Positions 57,198-64,000 of a DNA stretch of 64,000 nt are shown piece by piece. The position numbers and the translations under genes were made by a program. How positions within the stretch are numbered: position 1 is the first letter of the stretch; each line of letters begins with the position of its first letter. The notes under the pieces are model-generated. The model was not told the origin of the DNA. It searched no databases and saw nothing but the letters and a program-made list of their open reading frames with translations. Origin of the DNA: Erwinia typographi. GTDB lineage: Bacteria; Pseudomonadota; Gammaproteobacteria; Enterobacterales; Enterobacteriaceae. The stretch is from NCBI RefSeq assembly GCF_000773975.1, contig NZ_JRUQ01000097.1, positions 1-64,000 of the forward strand, read 5' to 3'.

Positions 57198-58451
57198 CTA
57201 CAGCTCCAGCGCCAGCAGTTCCTGAATCGTTTGCGGACGGCGGATCTGGCGCGGCGTGCCGTTTTCGAACAGCACCTCCGGCAGCAGCGGGCGGCTGTTG
57301 TAGTTGGAGGACATGGACGCGCCATAGGCTCCGGTATCATGAAACACCAGATAGTCTCCCGGCTTCACCTGCGGCAGCGCGCGCGTTTCCACTTTGCCTC
57401 CTTCCAACTGGGTAAACACGTCACCCGATTCGCACAGTGGCCCCGCTACGACGCTCTCGATCGTGTTCTGCTCATCCAGCTCGCGGCCGTCGCCCGCAAT
57501 GGCCGAAATATGATGGTAGCTGCCGTACATCGCCGGGCGCATCAGGTCGTTAAACCCTGCGTCAACCAGCACAAAGTGACGGCTGCCCATCTGTTTCACT
57601 GCGCGGACTTTGGAAACCAGCACGCCAGACTCCGCCACCAGAAAACGCCCTGGTTCAATCTCCAGCTTCACCGCATGTCCAAGGTGCTGGGCCACGCGCT
57701 GACGAGCCGCATCCCACAGGCCGAAATAATGTTCGGTATTGATAGCCTCTTCACCAAAGTGGTAAGGAATCGACAAACCGCCCCCGGCTGAAATCGCCTC
57801 CAGATCCTGACCGAAGCCAATCACCTGATTGACCATCGCTTCGCACACCTGCTCCAGATGACCGTAGTCCACGCCGGAACCGATGTGCATATGAATGCCG
57901 GTCAGCTTCAGCCCGTGCTGCTGAATTGCCGCCAGCGCCAGCGGCAAATCAGTATGCCAGATGCCGTGCTTGCTGTTCTCACCGCCGGTATTGGTTTTCT
58001 GACTGTGGCCGTGACCAAAACCGGGGTTGACGCGTAGCCATACCGGGTGCCCTTGCGAAACTTCGCCCAGCTGGTGCAGCATATCGACAGAACCAGCGTT
58101 GACCGGGATTTTCAGTTCGGTCAGCCGAGCCAGCGTCGGCTCATCGACCACGTCGGCCGTAAAGACGATTTCATCGCCGCCCGGCACGAATCCCGCCACC
58201 AGCGCACGCTCGATTTCCCCAAGGGACACTGAATCAACCTTCACTCCCGCCGCGCGCATCAGCCGCAGGATATGAATGTTCGAGCAGGCTTTCTGCGCGA
58301 AGCGCACCACGTCAAACTGCTTCAGCTGCGCGATGCGCTGCGTAATGACGCTGGCGTCATAGGCCCAGACCGGGCCGCCATAGTGCCTGACCAGCGGCAG
58401 CAGGTTATCGCGGGTTAAAGCCGTATTGGTGTCGGTAAGTGAGCGTGGCAT
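57198..58451 (-). CDS. lysA: Diaminopimelate decarboxylase LysA
   Basis: PLP enzyme that decarboxylates meso-diaminopimelate to L-lysine, the last step of lysine synthesis. 417 residues (E. coli 420). The PLP Lys is K54 in FAQKACSN; the family motif HIGSGVDY near 191 and the substrate-site Cys in GPLCESGD near 343 are present. It is divergent from lysR, its known activator in E. coli, across 122 bp. Confidence 0.97.
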   Translation of the reverse strand: MPRSLTDTNTALTRDNLLPLVRHYGGPVWAYDASVITQRIAQLKQFDVVRFAQKACSNIHILRLMRAAGVKVDSVSLGEIERALVAGFVPGGDEIVFTADVVDEPTLARLTELKIPVNAGSVDMLHQLGEVSQGHPVWLRVNPGFGHGHSQKTNTGGENSKHGIWHTDLPLALAAIQQHGLKLTGIHMHIGSGVDYGHLEQVCEAMVNQVIGFGQDLEAISAGGGLSIPYHFGEEAINTEHYFGLWDAARQRVAQHLGHAVKLEIEPGRFLVAESGVLVSKVRAVKQMGSRHFVLVDAGFNDLMRPAMYGSYHHISAIAGDGRELDEQNTIESVVAGPLCESGDVFTQLEGGKVETRALPQVKPGDYLVFHDTGAYGASMSSNYNSRPLLPEVLFENGTPRQIRRPQTIQELLALEL

Positions 58452-58498
58452 AGGGACTCTCCTGAAAATGATGAGGTTATTACGCCACAGCCAGATGC

Positions 58499-58536
58499 GG
58501 ATGAAAAATATCTGTTTTAAGGGAGTCTATTCATCC
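58499..58536. promoter_or_regulatory. Candidate LysR operator in the lysA-lysR gap
   Basis: Arms GGATGAA (58499-58505) and TTCATCC (58530-58536) form an interrupted dyad, and the second arm overlaps the short palindrome TCATCCATGA. The gap lies between a LysR-family gene and its usual divergent target, where such regulators bind. Confidence 0.45.
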
Positions 58537-58573
58537 ATGATATACCTTTGAACTCACGCCGGAGGACATGCGT

Positions 58574-59494
58574 ATGGCTGGCATTACGCTGCGACAGATT
58601 GAAATCTTCCACGCCGTGGTGACCACCGGCAACCTCACCGCCGCGGCCGCCCTGCTCAACACCTCGCAGCCTACCGTTAGCCGCGAGCTGGCCCGCTTTG
58701 AGAAGCTGGCCGGGCTGAAGCTGTTTGACCGCGTGCGCGGACGCTTGCAGCCTACCGTTCAGGGTCTGCGGCTGTTTGAAGAGGTTCAGCGCTCCTGGTA
58801 CGGCCTCGACAGAATCATCAGCGCCGCCGAAGGCCTGCGGCAGTTTCGCCAGGGCGAGCTCTCCATCGCCTGCCTGCCGGTCTTTTCTCAGTCGCTGCTG
58901 CCGCTCTTCTGCCAGCCATTTTTACAGCGCTACCCGGACGTCAGCCTGAATATTATTCCCCAAGAGTCGCCCCTGCTGGAGGAGTGGCTCTCCGCCCAGC
59001 GTTACGATTTGGGGCTGACGGAAACCCAGCAGACGCCAGCCGGAACCGAACGCACAGCACTGTTCACCGGCAACGAAGTCTGCGTGCTGCCCAAAGGCCA
59101 CGCGCTGACGGCGAAAACCTGTCTCACCCCGGCCGACTTTGCCGACCAGGACTATATCAGCCTGTCGCGTACCGACAGCTATCGCCAGCTGCTGGATAAT
59201 CTGTTCATTGAGCAAGGGGTAAAGCGCAGAATGGTGCTGGAGACGCACAGCGCGGCGTCCGTCTGCGCGATGGTCAGAGCTGGGGTGGGGGTGTCGATTG
59301 TCAATCCGCTGACCGCGCTGGACTATGCTGGCAGCGGCGTGGCTATCCGGCGATTCAGCATCGAGGTGCCGTTCACCGTCAGCCTCGTCCGGCCGCGGCA
59401 TCGCCCCTCTTCGGCGCTGGTTGAAGCCTTCTGCGACCATTTACTGGCGCATATCAGCCTGGTCAACCAGCGCCTTGCGGAGGCGCTGCACTAG
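58574..59494 (+). CDS. lysR: LysR, transcriptional activator of lysA
   Basis: Founding member of the LysR family; activates lysA when diaminopimelate is present and represses itself in E. coli. 306 residues from ATG 58574 (E. coli 311). I prefer this ATG over the one at 58568 because the GGAGGA ribosome-binding site (58561-58566) is 7 bases from it and only 1 base from the other. Helix-turn-helix at about 18-37 (NTSQPTVSREL); effector domain from about 90, with QESPLLEEWLSAQRYDLGLTE conserved in LysR orthologues as separate blocks. Confidence 0.96.
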   Translation: MAGITLRQIEIFHAVVTTGNLTAAAALLNTSQPTVSRELARFEKLAGLKLFDRVRGRLQPTVQGLRLFEEVQRSWYGLDRIISAAEGLRQFRQGELSIACLPVFSQSLLPLFCQPFLQRYPDVSLNIIPQESPLLEEWLSAQRYDLGLTETQQTPAGTERTALFTGNEVCVLPKGHALTAKTCLTPADFADQDYISLSRTDSYRQLLDNLFIEQGVKRRMVLETHSAASVCAMVRAGVGVSIVNPLTALDYAGSGVAIRRFSIEVPFTVSLVRPRHRPSSALVEAFCDHLLAHISLVNQRLAEALH

Positions 59495-60654
59495 GCGCTG
59501 ACGGCCTGCGTCTGCCCGCCTGACGAGCGGAAGGTGATCAGGCAGAGAACCAGCCCGCCCAGCGCCAGCACGGCGGCGGCCACCGGTACGCCGGTCAATC
59601 CATAGCCGCTGCCGATCACCGCGCCACCAGCCCAGGCACCGAACGCATTGCCGATGTTGAAGGCAGAGATGTTCAGCGTCGAGACCAGGTTCGGCGCCTC
59701 TTTGCCGTGGAGCACCACGTTAATCTGTAGGCCCGGAACGGTGGCAAACGTTGCCATCGCCCACAGGAACAGCGTCAGCTCCGCCAGCCACAGCGCGTGG
59801 CTGGTCCAGCTGAAGATCAGCGAGAATACCGCAATCAGCGAGAAGCTGAGGATCAGGCTCAGGGAGAGCTTCCTGTCGGCCAGCTTGCCGCCGAGAATAT
59901 TCCCCACCGTCAGGCCGCCGCCAATCAGGAACAGCGTCCAGCTCACTCCCCTGTCGCTGATCCCCGTCACCTGCAAAAGCAGCGGCGCAATATAGCTAAA
60001 CAGCGAAAACATGGCGGCGGCAAAGAATACCGTCATCAGCAGCGACAGCCACAGCTTGCCGTTAGCCAGCGCGCTGATCTCACTCGCCAGCCGCACCGGT
60101 TTCTCATCCCGATTGGTCGGCAGGCTGACAATCAGCGCAATAAATGCCAGCACGCCAATTACCGACACGCCCCAGAAGGTGGCGCGCCAGCCAAACAGCT
60201 GACCAAACCAGGTGCCCAGCGGGACGCCCAGCACGTTGGCCAGCGTCAGGCCGGTAAACATCAGCGCGACCGCTGAGGCCTGCTTGCCTGGCGCGACCAG
60301 GCTGGCCGCGACCACCGCGCCAATACCGAAGAAGGCTCCGTGGCAGAGCGCGGTGATCACCCGCGCGACCATCAGCAGGTTGTAGCTGTAGGCCAGCGCG
60401 CACAGCACGTTGCCAATAATAAAAATCACCATCAGCAGCGTCAGCGTCCGCTTGCGCGGCAGTTTGGCCGTCAGCAGCGCCATGATTGGCGCGCCAATCG
60501 CCACGCCCAGCGCATAACCGCTGATCAGCCAGCCCGCCGAAGGAATGGACACCTGCAGGTCATTCGCCACTTCCGGCAGCAGGCCCATGATGACAAATTC
60601 CGTGGTGCCGATAGCAAACGCACTTAGCGCCAGCGCCAGTAGGGAAACAGGCAT
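59491..60654 (-). CDS. DHA1-family MFS efflux protein (YdhP/AraJ-like)
   Basis: A 387-residue major-facilitator protein with about 12 membrane helices. The N-terminal FAIGTTEFVIMGLLPEVA, the motif A-like loop TAKLPRKRT after TM2 and the C-terminal half AFNIGNAFGAWAGGAVI are typical of the AraJ/YdhP drug:H+ antiporter-1 group. The substrate is unknown. Its stop overlaps the convergent lysR stop by 4 bp, leaving no room for a terminator. Confidence 0.88.
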   Translation of the reverse strand: MPVSLLALALSAFAIGTTEFVIMGLLPEVANDLQVSIPSAGWLISGYALGVAIGAPIMALLTAKLPRKRTLTLLMVIFIIGNVLCALAYSYNLLMVARVITALCHGAFFGIGAVVAASLVAPGKQASAVALMFTGLTLANVLGVPLGTWFGQLFGWRATFWGVSVIGVLAFIALIVSLPTNRDEKPVRLASEISALANGKLWLSLLMTVFFAAAMFSLFSYIAPLLLQVTGISDRGVSWTLFLIGGGLTVGNILGGKLADRKLSLSLILSFSLIAVFSLIFSWTSHALWLAELTLFLWAMATFATVPGLQINVVLHGKEAPNLVSTLNISAFNIGNAFGAWAGGAVIGSGYGLTGVPVAAAVLALGGLVLCLITFRSSGGQTQAVSA

Positions 60655-61136
60655 GTCACATTCTCCAAAATAACGGTAAGGCTTTGAAGCCGTTTAAATC
60701 AGGCAGGTTTTCCGTCAGCAACAGAAGTTGATGCAGATCACACAATCATTAAAGCATAGCCGTGAAAAGGCTTACACCCCACGGCGGGCAAAGGTCTGTT
60801 GCCGGCAAGGCAACAATGAGCGGGAAAACTCTGATAACGCTGGCGGCACGGTTCGGTTGGTTATAAAAGCAGCTAAAATGCCATTTTATGCACTCTGTAA
60901 CCTTCCTTCGCTGGCCAGAAATCTCGCTTACATAATAATTCCTAAACAATTTTATTTGAGAATGTTCTTAGTTTTATAGCTTCAGACAACGGTAGATTGT
61001 TATCCCTGAGATAAATAGTACGATTTTGACTATGTTAAATGATTAAAGTTTTGCGATGACAGGCCGATACCTCGATAACGGACACAACAGGCGAACCTGA
61101 TGCTGTGCTTGATCGATTCATTGCCGAGGAGTTGAA
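60655..61136. other. Non-coding A+T-rich gap before the protease-like gene
   Basis: This 482-bp stretch holds no supported gene; one 83-codon frame at 60728-60979 has no recognisable features. A perfect hairpin TGTTGCC/GGCAACA with a 5-base loop lies at 60797-60815. From 60880 the sequence is clearly A+T-rich. A possible promoter for the downstream gene is TTGTTA with TACGAT 16 bp later near 60998-61025. The minus-strand promoter of the efflux gene must lie near 60670-60760. Confidence 0.5.
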
Positions 61137-61760
61137 ATGCGACCTACCATTTGCCTGCTAGCCCTGCTAGTCGTCGGCTGTTCAGTGGGAAAATATGATT
61201 ACAGCAGTGAAGCTGAGAAACGGGTCGATATGACCGTCACCGGCATTCCTACGATCCTGGGAGTGGGGACGCTTGGCACCACCATCCCGCTCACCCCTGA
61301 ATATAGTCTGACGGCTGCCCACGTAGCGAAGTACTCACTGTACCGAGTGAAATCGTATCATCCAGAGTGCGATCTTGCGGTGGTGTACCATAAAAACGGC
61401 AACGTACCGCTGCCTCACTTTCGCAATGGCAACATCGGCGACAAAATTAACCTCTACGGCTACAGCTTCATTTCCGCGATGCCGGTGGCTTCCAGTGGCA
61501 CCAACCTCGTCAATACCGGCCTGAAGAACGACTGGAACAAAGCTGCCTGCGTGGTGGTGGCTTCCGACGCTGGCGTGGTGAAAGGCATGTCCGGCGGCGC
61601 GGTGTATAACGCTTCTGACGATTCCATTGGCGGGGTGATAATTGGCTACTCCAGCCATATCAATGACGTAAAAACGGGAAAGAAGCTGTATAACGACGTG
61701 TCTTTGTACGTGCCCTATGCCCGCTTTAAGGATTGGCTGAACGACGCCATTAAGTCTTAG
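61137..61760 (+). CDS. Trypsin-like serine peptidase lipoprotein
   Basis: A 207-residue predicted lipoprotein: lipobox VVGC with Cys at 15, Ser at +2. The mature part reads as a chymotrypsin-fold peptidase with a plausible triad: H62 in LTAAHV, D79 in CDLAVV and S152 in GMSGGAV, in the correct order and with typical local motifs. It is short for the fold, with no PDZ domain, unlike DegP. GAGGAG lies 6 bases before the ATG. Flanking sequence is A+T-rich and the gene is absent from this position in E. coli, so it may be an acquisition. Substrate unknown. Confidence 0.8.
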   Translation: MRPTICLLALLVVGCSVGKYDYSSEAEKRVDMTVTGIPTILGVGTLGTTIPLTPEYSLTAAHVAKYSLYRVKSYHPECDLAVVYHKNGNVPLPHFRNGNIGDKINLYGYSFISAMPVASSGTNLVNTGLKNDWNKAACVVVASDAGVVKGMSGGAVYNASDDSIGGVIIGYSSHINDVKTGKKLYNDVSLYVPYARFKDWLNDAIKS

Positions 61761-61790
61761 GGGCATTTTTGCCGCTGGACAAGGGCTGAA

Positions 61791-61808
61791 AGGGAGCCGT
61801 AACTCCCT
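61791..61808. terminator. Short hairpin between convergent genes
   Basis: Six-bp arms AGGGAG/CTCCCT with a 6-base loop lie between the peptidase gene and ygeA. There is no clear T tract. Confidence 0.35.
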
Positions 61809-61818
61809 CCCGGTTTAC

Positions 61819-62514
61819 TCAATCCCGTAGCATAAATTCTACGGCCGATGAGGCGTGGATAGCCGTGGTATCAAACACCGGGATCGGGCAATCCTCAGGC
61901 CGTAACAGCAGGCCAATCTCGGTACAGCCAAAAATAATCCCCTCTGCGCCCTGCTCAACCAGTCCGGCAATGATCTGCTGATAGCGTTTTTTTGACGCGT
62001 CGGTAAAGACGCCAAGGCACAGCTCCTCAAAGATAATACGGTTCACTTCCTGCCGCTCTGCCGCTTCCGGCACCAGCGTTTCAATACCATATTCGCTGGC
62101 GAGCCTGCCGCGATAAAAATCCTGCTCCATGGTGTAACGCGTGCCCAGCAGCGCAATGCGGGACATTTTCTGCTGCTGAATAGCGCGAGCCGTGCCGTCA
62201 ACAATGTGCAGGAAAGGCAGCCCGCTTTGCTGAATTATCGGCCCGGCCACCTTGTGCATGGTGTTGGTACAAAGCACAATGCCTTCAGCACCGGCCTTTT
62301 TCAGCGAGAGCGCCGCCTCGGCCAGCATCTGCCCGGCTTTGTCCCAGTCGCCGCTTGCCTGGCAGGCTTCAATATCATGGAAATCCACGCTATACAGCAC
62401 CAGCTTCGCAGAGTGCAGGCCGCCCAGCCGTTGCTTAATCCCTTCATTTATCAGCTGATAGTAGGGCACCGTGGATTCCCAGCTCATGCCGCCAATCAGT
62501 CCAAGTGTTTTCAT
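61819..62514 (-). CDS. ygeA: Amino-acid racemase YgeA (Asp/Glu racemase family)
   Basis: Cofactor-independent racemase of 231 residues (E. coli YgeA 230). The two catalytic cysteines are C82 in VLCTNTMHK and C197 in [10 protein letters not shown]. The ATG at 62514 gives [15 protein letters not shown] and has AAGGA upstream; a longer frame to 62619 would add 35 residues that lack homology and cross the leader. E. coli YgeA is a low-activity broad-specificity racemase (homoserine and other amino acids). Here it lies directly downstream of lysS, unlike in E. coli. Confidence 0.93.
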   Translation of the reverse strand: MKTLGLIGGMSWESTVPYYQLINEGIKQRLGGLHSAKLVLYSVDFHDIEACQASGDWDKAGQMLAEAALSLKKAGAEGIVLCTNTMHKVAGPIIQQSGLPFLHIVDGTARAIQQQKMSRIALLGTRYTMEQDFYRGRLASEYGIETLVPEAAERQEVNRIIFEELCLGVFTDASKKRYQQIIAGLVEQGAEGIIFGCTEIGLLLRPEDCPIPVFDTTAIHASSAVEFMLRD

Positions 62515-62622
62515 TATGAGTTCCTTGCAGGAGGTCGTAAGACTGCCCCCACTATTCCGTATTCTTGCGCTGCGATCAATTCCCCGCCTGAGCCGCCTTA
62601 AGGCAGGGACGGCTTTCACATC

Positions 62623-62654
62623 AAAAAAAAAGGGGCGAATCGCTTCGCCCCTTT
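62623..62654 (-). terminator. Intrinsic terminator of lysS
   Basis: An 11-bp stem AAAGGGGCGAA/TTCGCCCCTTT with a 4-base loop, followed on the minus strand by a run of U, starts 21 bp after the lysS stop. Confidence 0.9.
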
Positions 62655-62675
62655 CGCTGCTGACTGCGGCAGAAA

Positions 62676-64000
62676 TTATTTGCTGCCTGGACGCAGCGCC
62701 GGGAACAGGATCACATCGCGGATGGTGTGGCTGTTGGTAAACAGCATCACCATGCGGTCAATCCCGATGCCGAGGCCAGCCGTTGGCGGCAGGCCGTGCT
62801 CCAGCGCGGTCACGTAGTCTTCATCGTAGAACATCGCTTCGTCATCACCGGCATCTTTGGCGTTAACCTGCTGCAGGAAACGCTCGGCCTGATCCTGCGC
62901 ATCGTTCAGCTCGGAGAAGCCGTTACCGATTTCACGGCCGCCGATAAAGAATTCAAAGCGGTCGGTGATTTCCGGGTTCTCGTCGTTACGGCGCGCCAGC
63001 GGCGAAACTTCAGCCGGGTATTCCGTAATAAATGTCGGCTGGATCAGATGGCTTTCAGCGGTCTCTTCGAAAATCTCGGTGACAATGCGGCCAAGGCCCC
63101 AGCTCTTCTCAACTTTAATGCCCAGCGACTGCGCGATGGCGGCGGCTTTATCAAAATCATCGAGATCGGCGAGATTGGTTTCCGGGCGATATTTCTGAAT
63201 CGCGTCCTTCATCGTCAGCTTCTCGAACGGCTTACCAAAATCGAACTGCTGGTCGCCGTAAGGCACCACGGTGGTGCCCAGCACGCTTTGCGCCAGCGTG
63301 CGGAACAGGCTTTCCGTCAGCTCAATCAGGTCTTTGTAATCCGCATACGCCATATAGAGTTCCATCATGGTGAACTCAGGGTTATGACGCGGCGAAATAC
63401 CTTCGTTACGGAAGTTGCGGTTGATCTCAAACACGCGATCGAAGCCGCCCACCACCAGACGCTTCAGATACAGTTCCGGCGCAATACGCAGGTACATGTC
63501 GATATCCAGCGCATTATGATGGGTGATAAACGGACGCGCGGATGCGCCGCCGGGGATCACCTGCATCATTGGCGTTTCCACTTCCATAAAGTCGCGGCCA
63601 ACCATAAAGCTGCGGATACCGGCCATGATTTGCGAACGAATCTTGAAAGTCTTGCGGGACTCTTCGTTAGCGATCAGGTCCAGATAGCGCTGGCGGTAGC
63701 GGGTTTCCTGATCGGCCAGTCCGTGAAACTTGTCCGGCAGCGGGCGCAGGGCTTTCGTCAGCAGGCGCAGCTCGCTGCAGTGAACGGACAGCTCGCCGGT
63801 TTTGGTTTTGAATAACTTGCCGCGAGCGCCGACGATATCGCCAAGGTCCCACTTTTTAAACTGCTCGTTGTAGATGCCTTCCGCCAGATCGTCGCGGGAC
63901 ACGTACAGCTGAATCCGTCCGCCCACGTCCTGCAGGGTCACAAAGGAAGCTTTGCCCATGATGCGGCGGGTCATCATCCGACCGGCCACGCTGACCTCGA
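62676..64000 (-). CDS. lysS: Lysyl-tRNA synthetase (class II), 5' end outside window
   Basis: Charges tRNA-Lys with lysine. The visible 441 or so codons correspond to E. coli LysS from about residue 70 to the end (E. coli 505 aa); the frame is open to the window edge, so the start lies off the right side. The OB-fold anticodon domain ([26 protein letters not shown]) and class II motifs are present: motif 1 region [15 protein letters not shown], motif 2 [18 protein letters not shown] and motif 3 [12 protein letters not shown]. The C-terminus ends RPGSK. LysU could be an alternative name if the genome has two copies. Confidence 0.96.
   Translation of the reverse strand, partial: EVSVAGRMMTRRIMGKASFVTLQDVGGRIQLYVSRDDLAEGIYNEQFKKWDLGDIVGARGKLFKTKTGELSVHCSELRLLTKALRPLPDKFHGLADQETRYRQRYLDLIANEESRKTFKIRSQIMAGIRSFMVGRDFMEVETPMMQVIPGGASARPFITHHNALDIDMYLRIAPELYLKRLVVGGFDRVFEINRNFRNEGISPRHNPEFTMMELYMAYADYKDLIELTESLFRTLAQSVLGTTVVPYGDQQFDFGKPFEKLTMKDAIQKYRPETNLADLDDFDKAAAIAQSLGIKVEKSWGLGRIVTEIFEETAESHLIQPTFITEYPAEVSPLARRNDENPEITDRFEFFIGGREIGNGFSELNDAQDQAERFLQQVNAKDAGDDEAMFYDEDYVTALEHGLPPTAGLGIGIDRMVMLFTNSHTIRDVILFPALRPGSK

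Noticed and set aside
60728..60979. 83-codon frame upstream of the peptidase-like gene
   Set aside because: No signal, domain or homologue recognised; composition is that of the A+T-rich spacer.
1..64000. Insertion sequences, prophage genes, integrases, CRISPR repeats or rRNA
   Set aside because: None recognised in any frame or by repeat pattern. The accessory block 28.7-55.5 kb has no visible mobility genes or flanking att-like repeats.

Overview
The window is a chromosomal segment of an enterobacterium (order Enterobacterales). Gene content and order from the 3' end of an initiator tRNA through amiC, argA, recD-recB-ptrA-recC, the ppd pseudopilin genes, thyA, lgt, ptsP, rppH, mutH, ygdQ, ygdR, tas, lplT and aas, and then galR, lysA, lysR and ygeA, match the corresponding part of the Escherichia coli map. 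Protein divergence from E. coli and the accessory genes point to a relative such as Erwinia or Pantoea; that family-level assignment is inference. No insertion sequence, prophage, CRISPR array or rRNA gene was seen.

Region 1 (1-28.7 kb) is conserved backbone. It holds DNA repair and recombination (recBCD, mutH), thymidylate synthesis (thyA), lipoprotein and phospholipid maintenance (lgt, lplT, aas), nitrogen-PTS control (ptsP), mRNA decapping (rppH), arginine synthesis (argA behind two ARG boxes) and minor pseudopilins. ppdB carries an in-frame amber codon. The rppH-mutH gap holds a cluster of DnaA boxes at the position where E. coli has the DnaA-reactivating locus DARS2.

Region 2 (28.7-55.5 kb) is accessory and lies where E. 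coli has only the small RNAs between aas and galR. First comes a five-gene plus-strand cluster: a sugar-type ABC importer (binding protein, two-domain ATPase, permease), a large-subunit-type N,N-dimethylformamidase homologue, and a regulator made of two fused MarR domains. This looks like an uncharacterised uptake-and-hydrolysis system for an amide-like compound. Next come two adjacent, complete tripartite efflux operons on the minus strand: MdtABC plus an outer-membrane factor, and an AcrAB-like pump plus a second outer-membrane factor. A second FtsI-like penicillin-binding protein, an OmrA/OmrB-type small RNA and a BisC-like molybdoenzyme follow.

Region 3 (55.5-64 kb) returns to backbone with galR (a GalR-type operator overlaps its leader), a GNAT acetyltransferase, lysA/lysR, a DHA1 efflux protein, a trypsin-like lipoprotein, ygeA and the 3' part of lysS.

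Many minus-strand genes overlap by 4 to 23 nt, showing tight operons (rppH-ptsP, lgt-thyA, ppdA-ppdB-ygdB-ppdC, ptrA-recB-recD, aas-lplT, mdtA-mdtB-mdtC-OMF). Intrinsic terminators mark several operon ends. All family assignments come from reading the translated sequence and remembered homologues, not from database searches.
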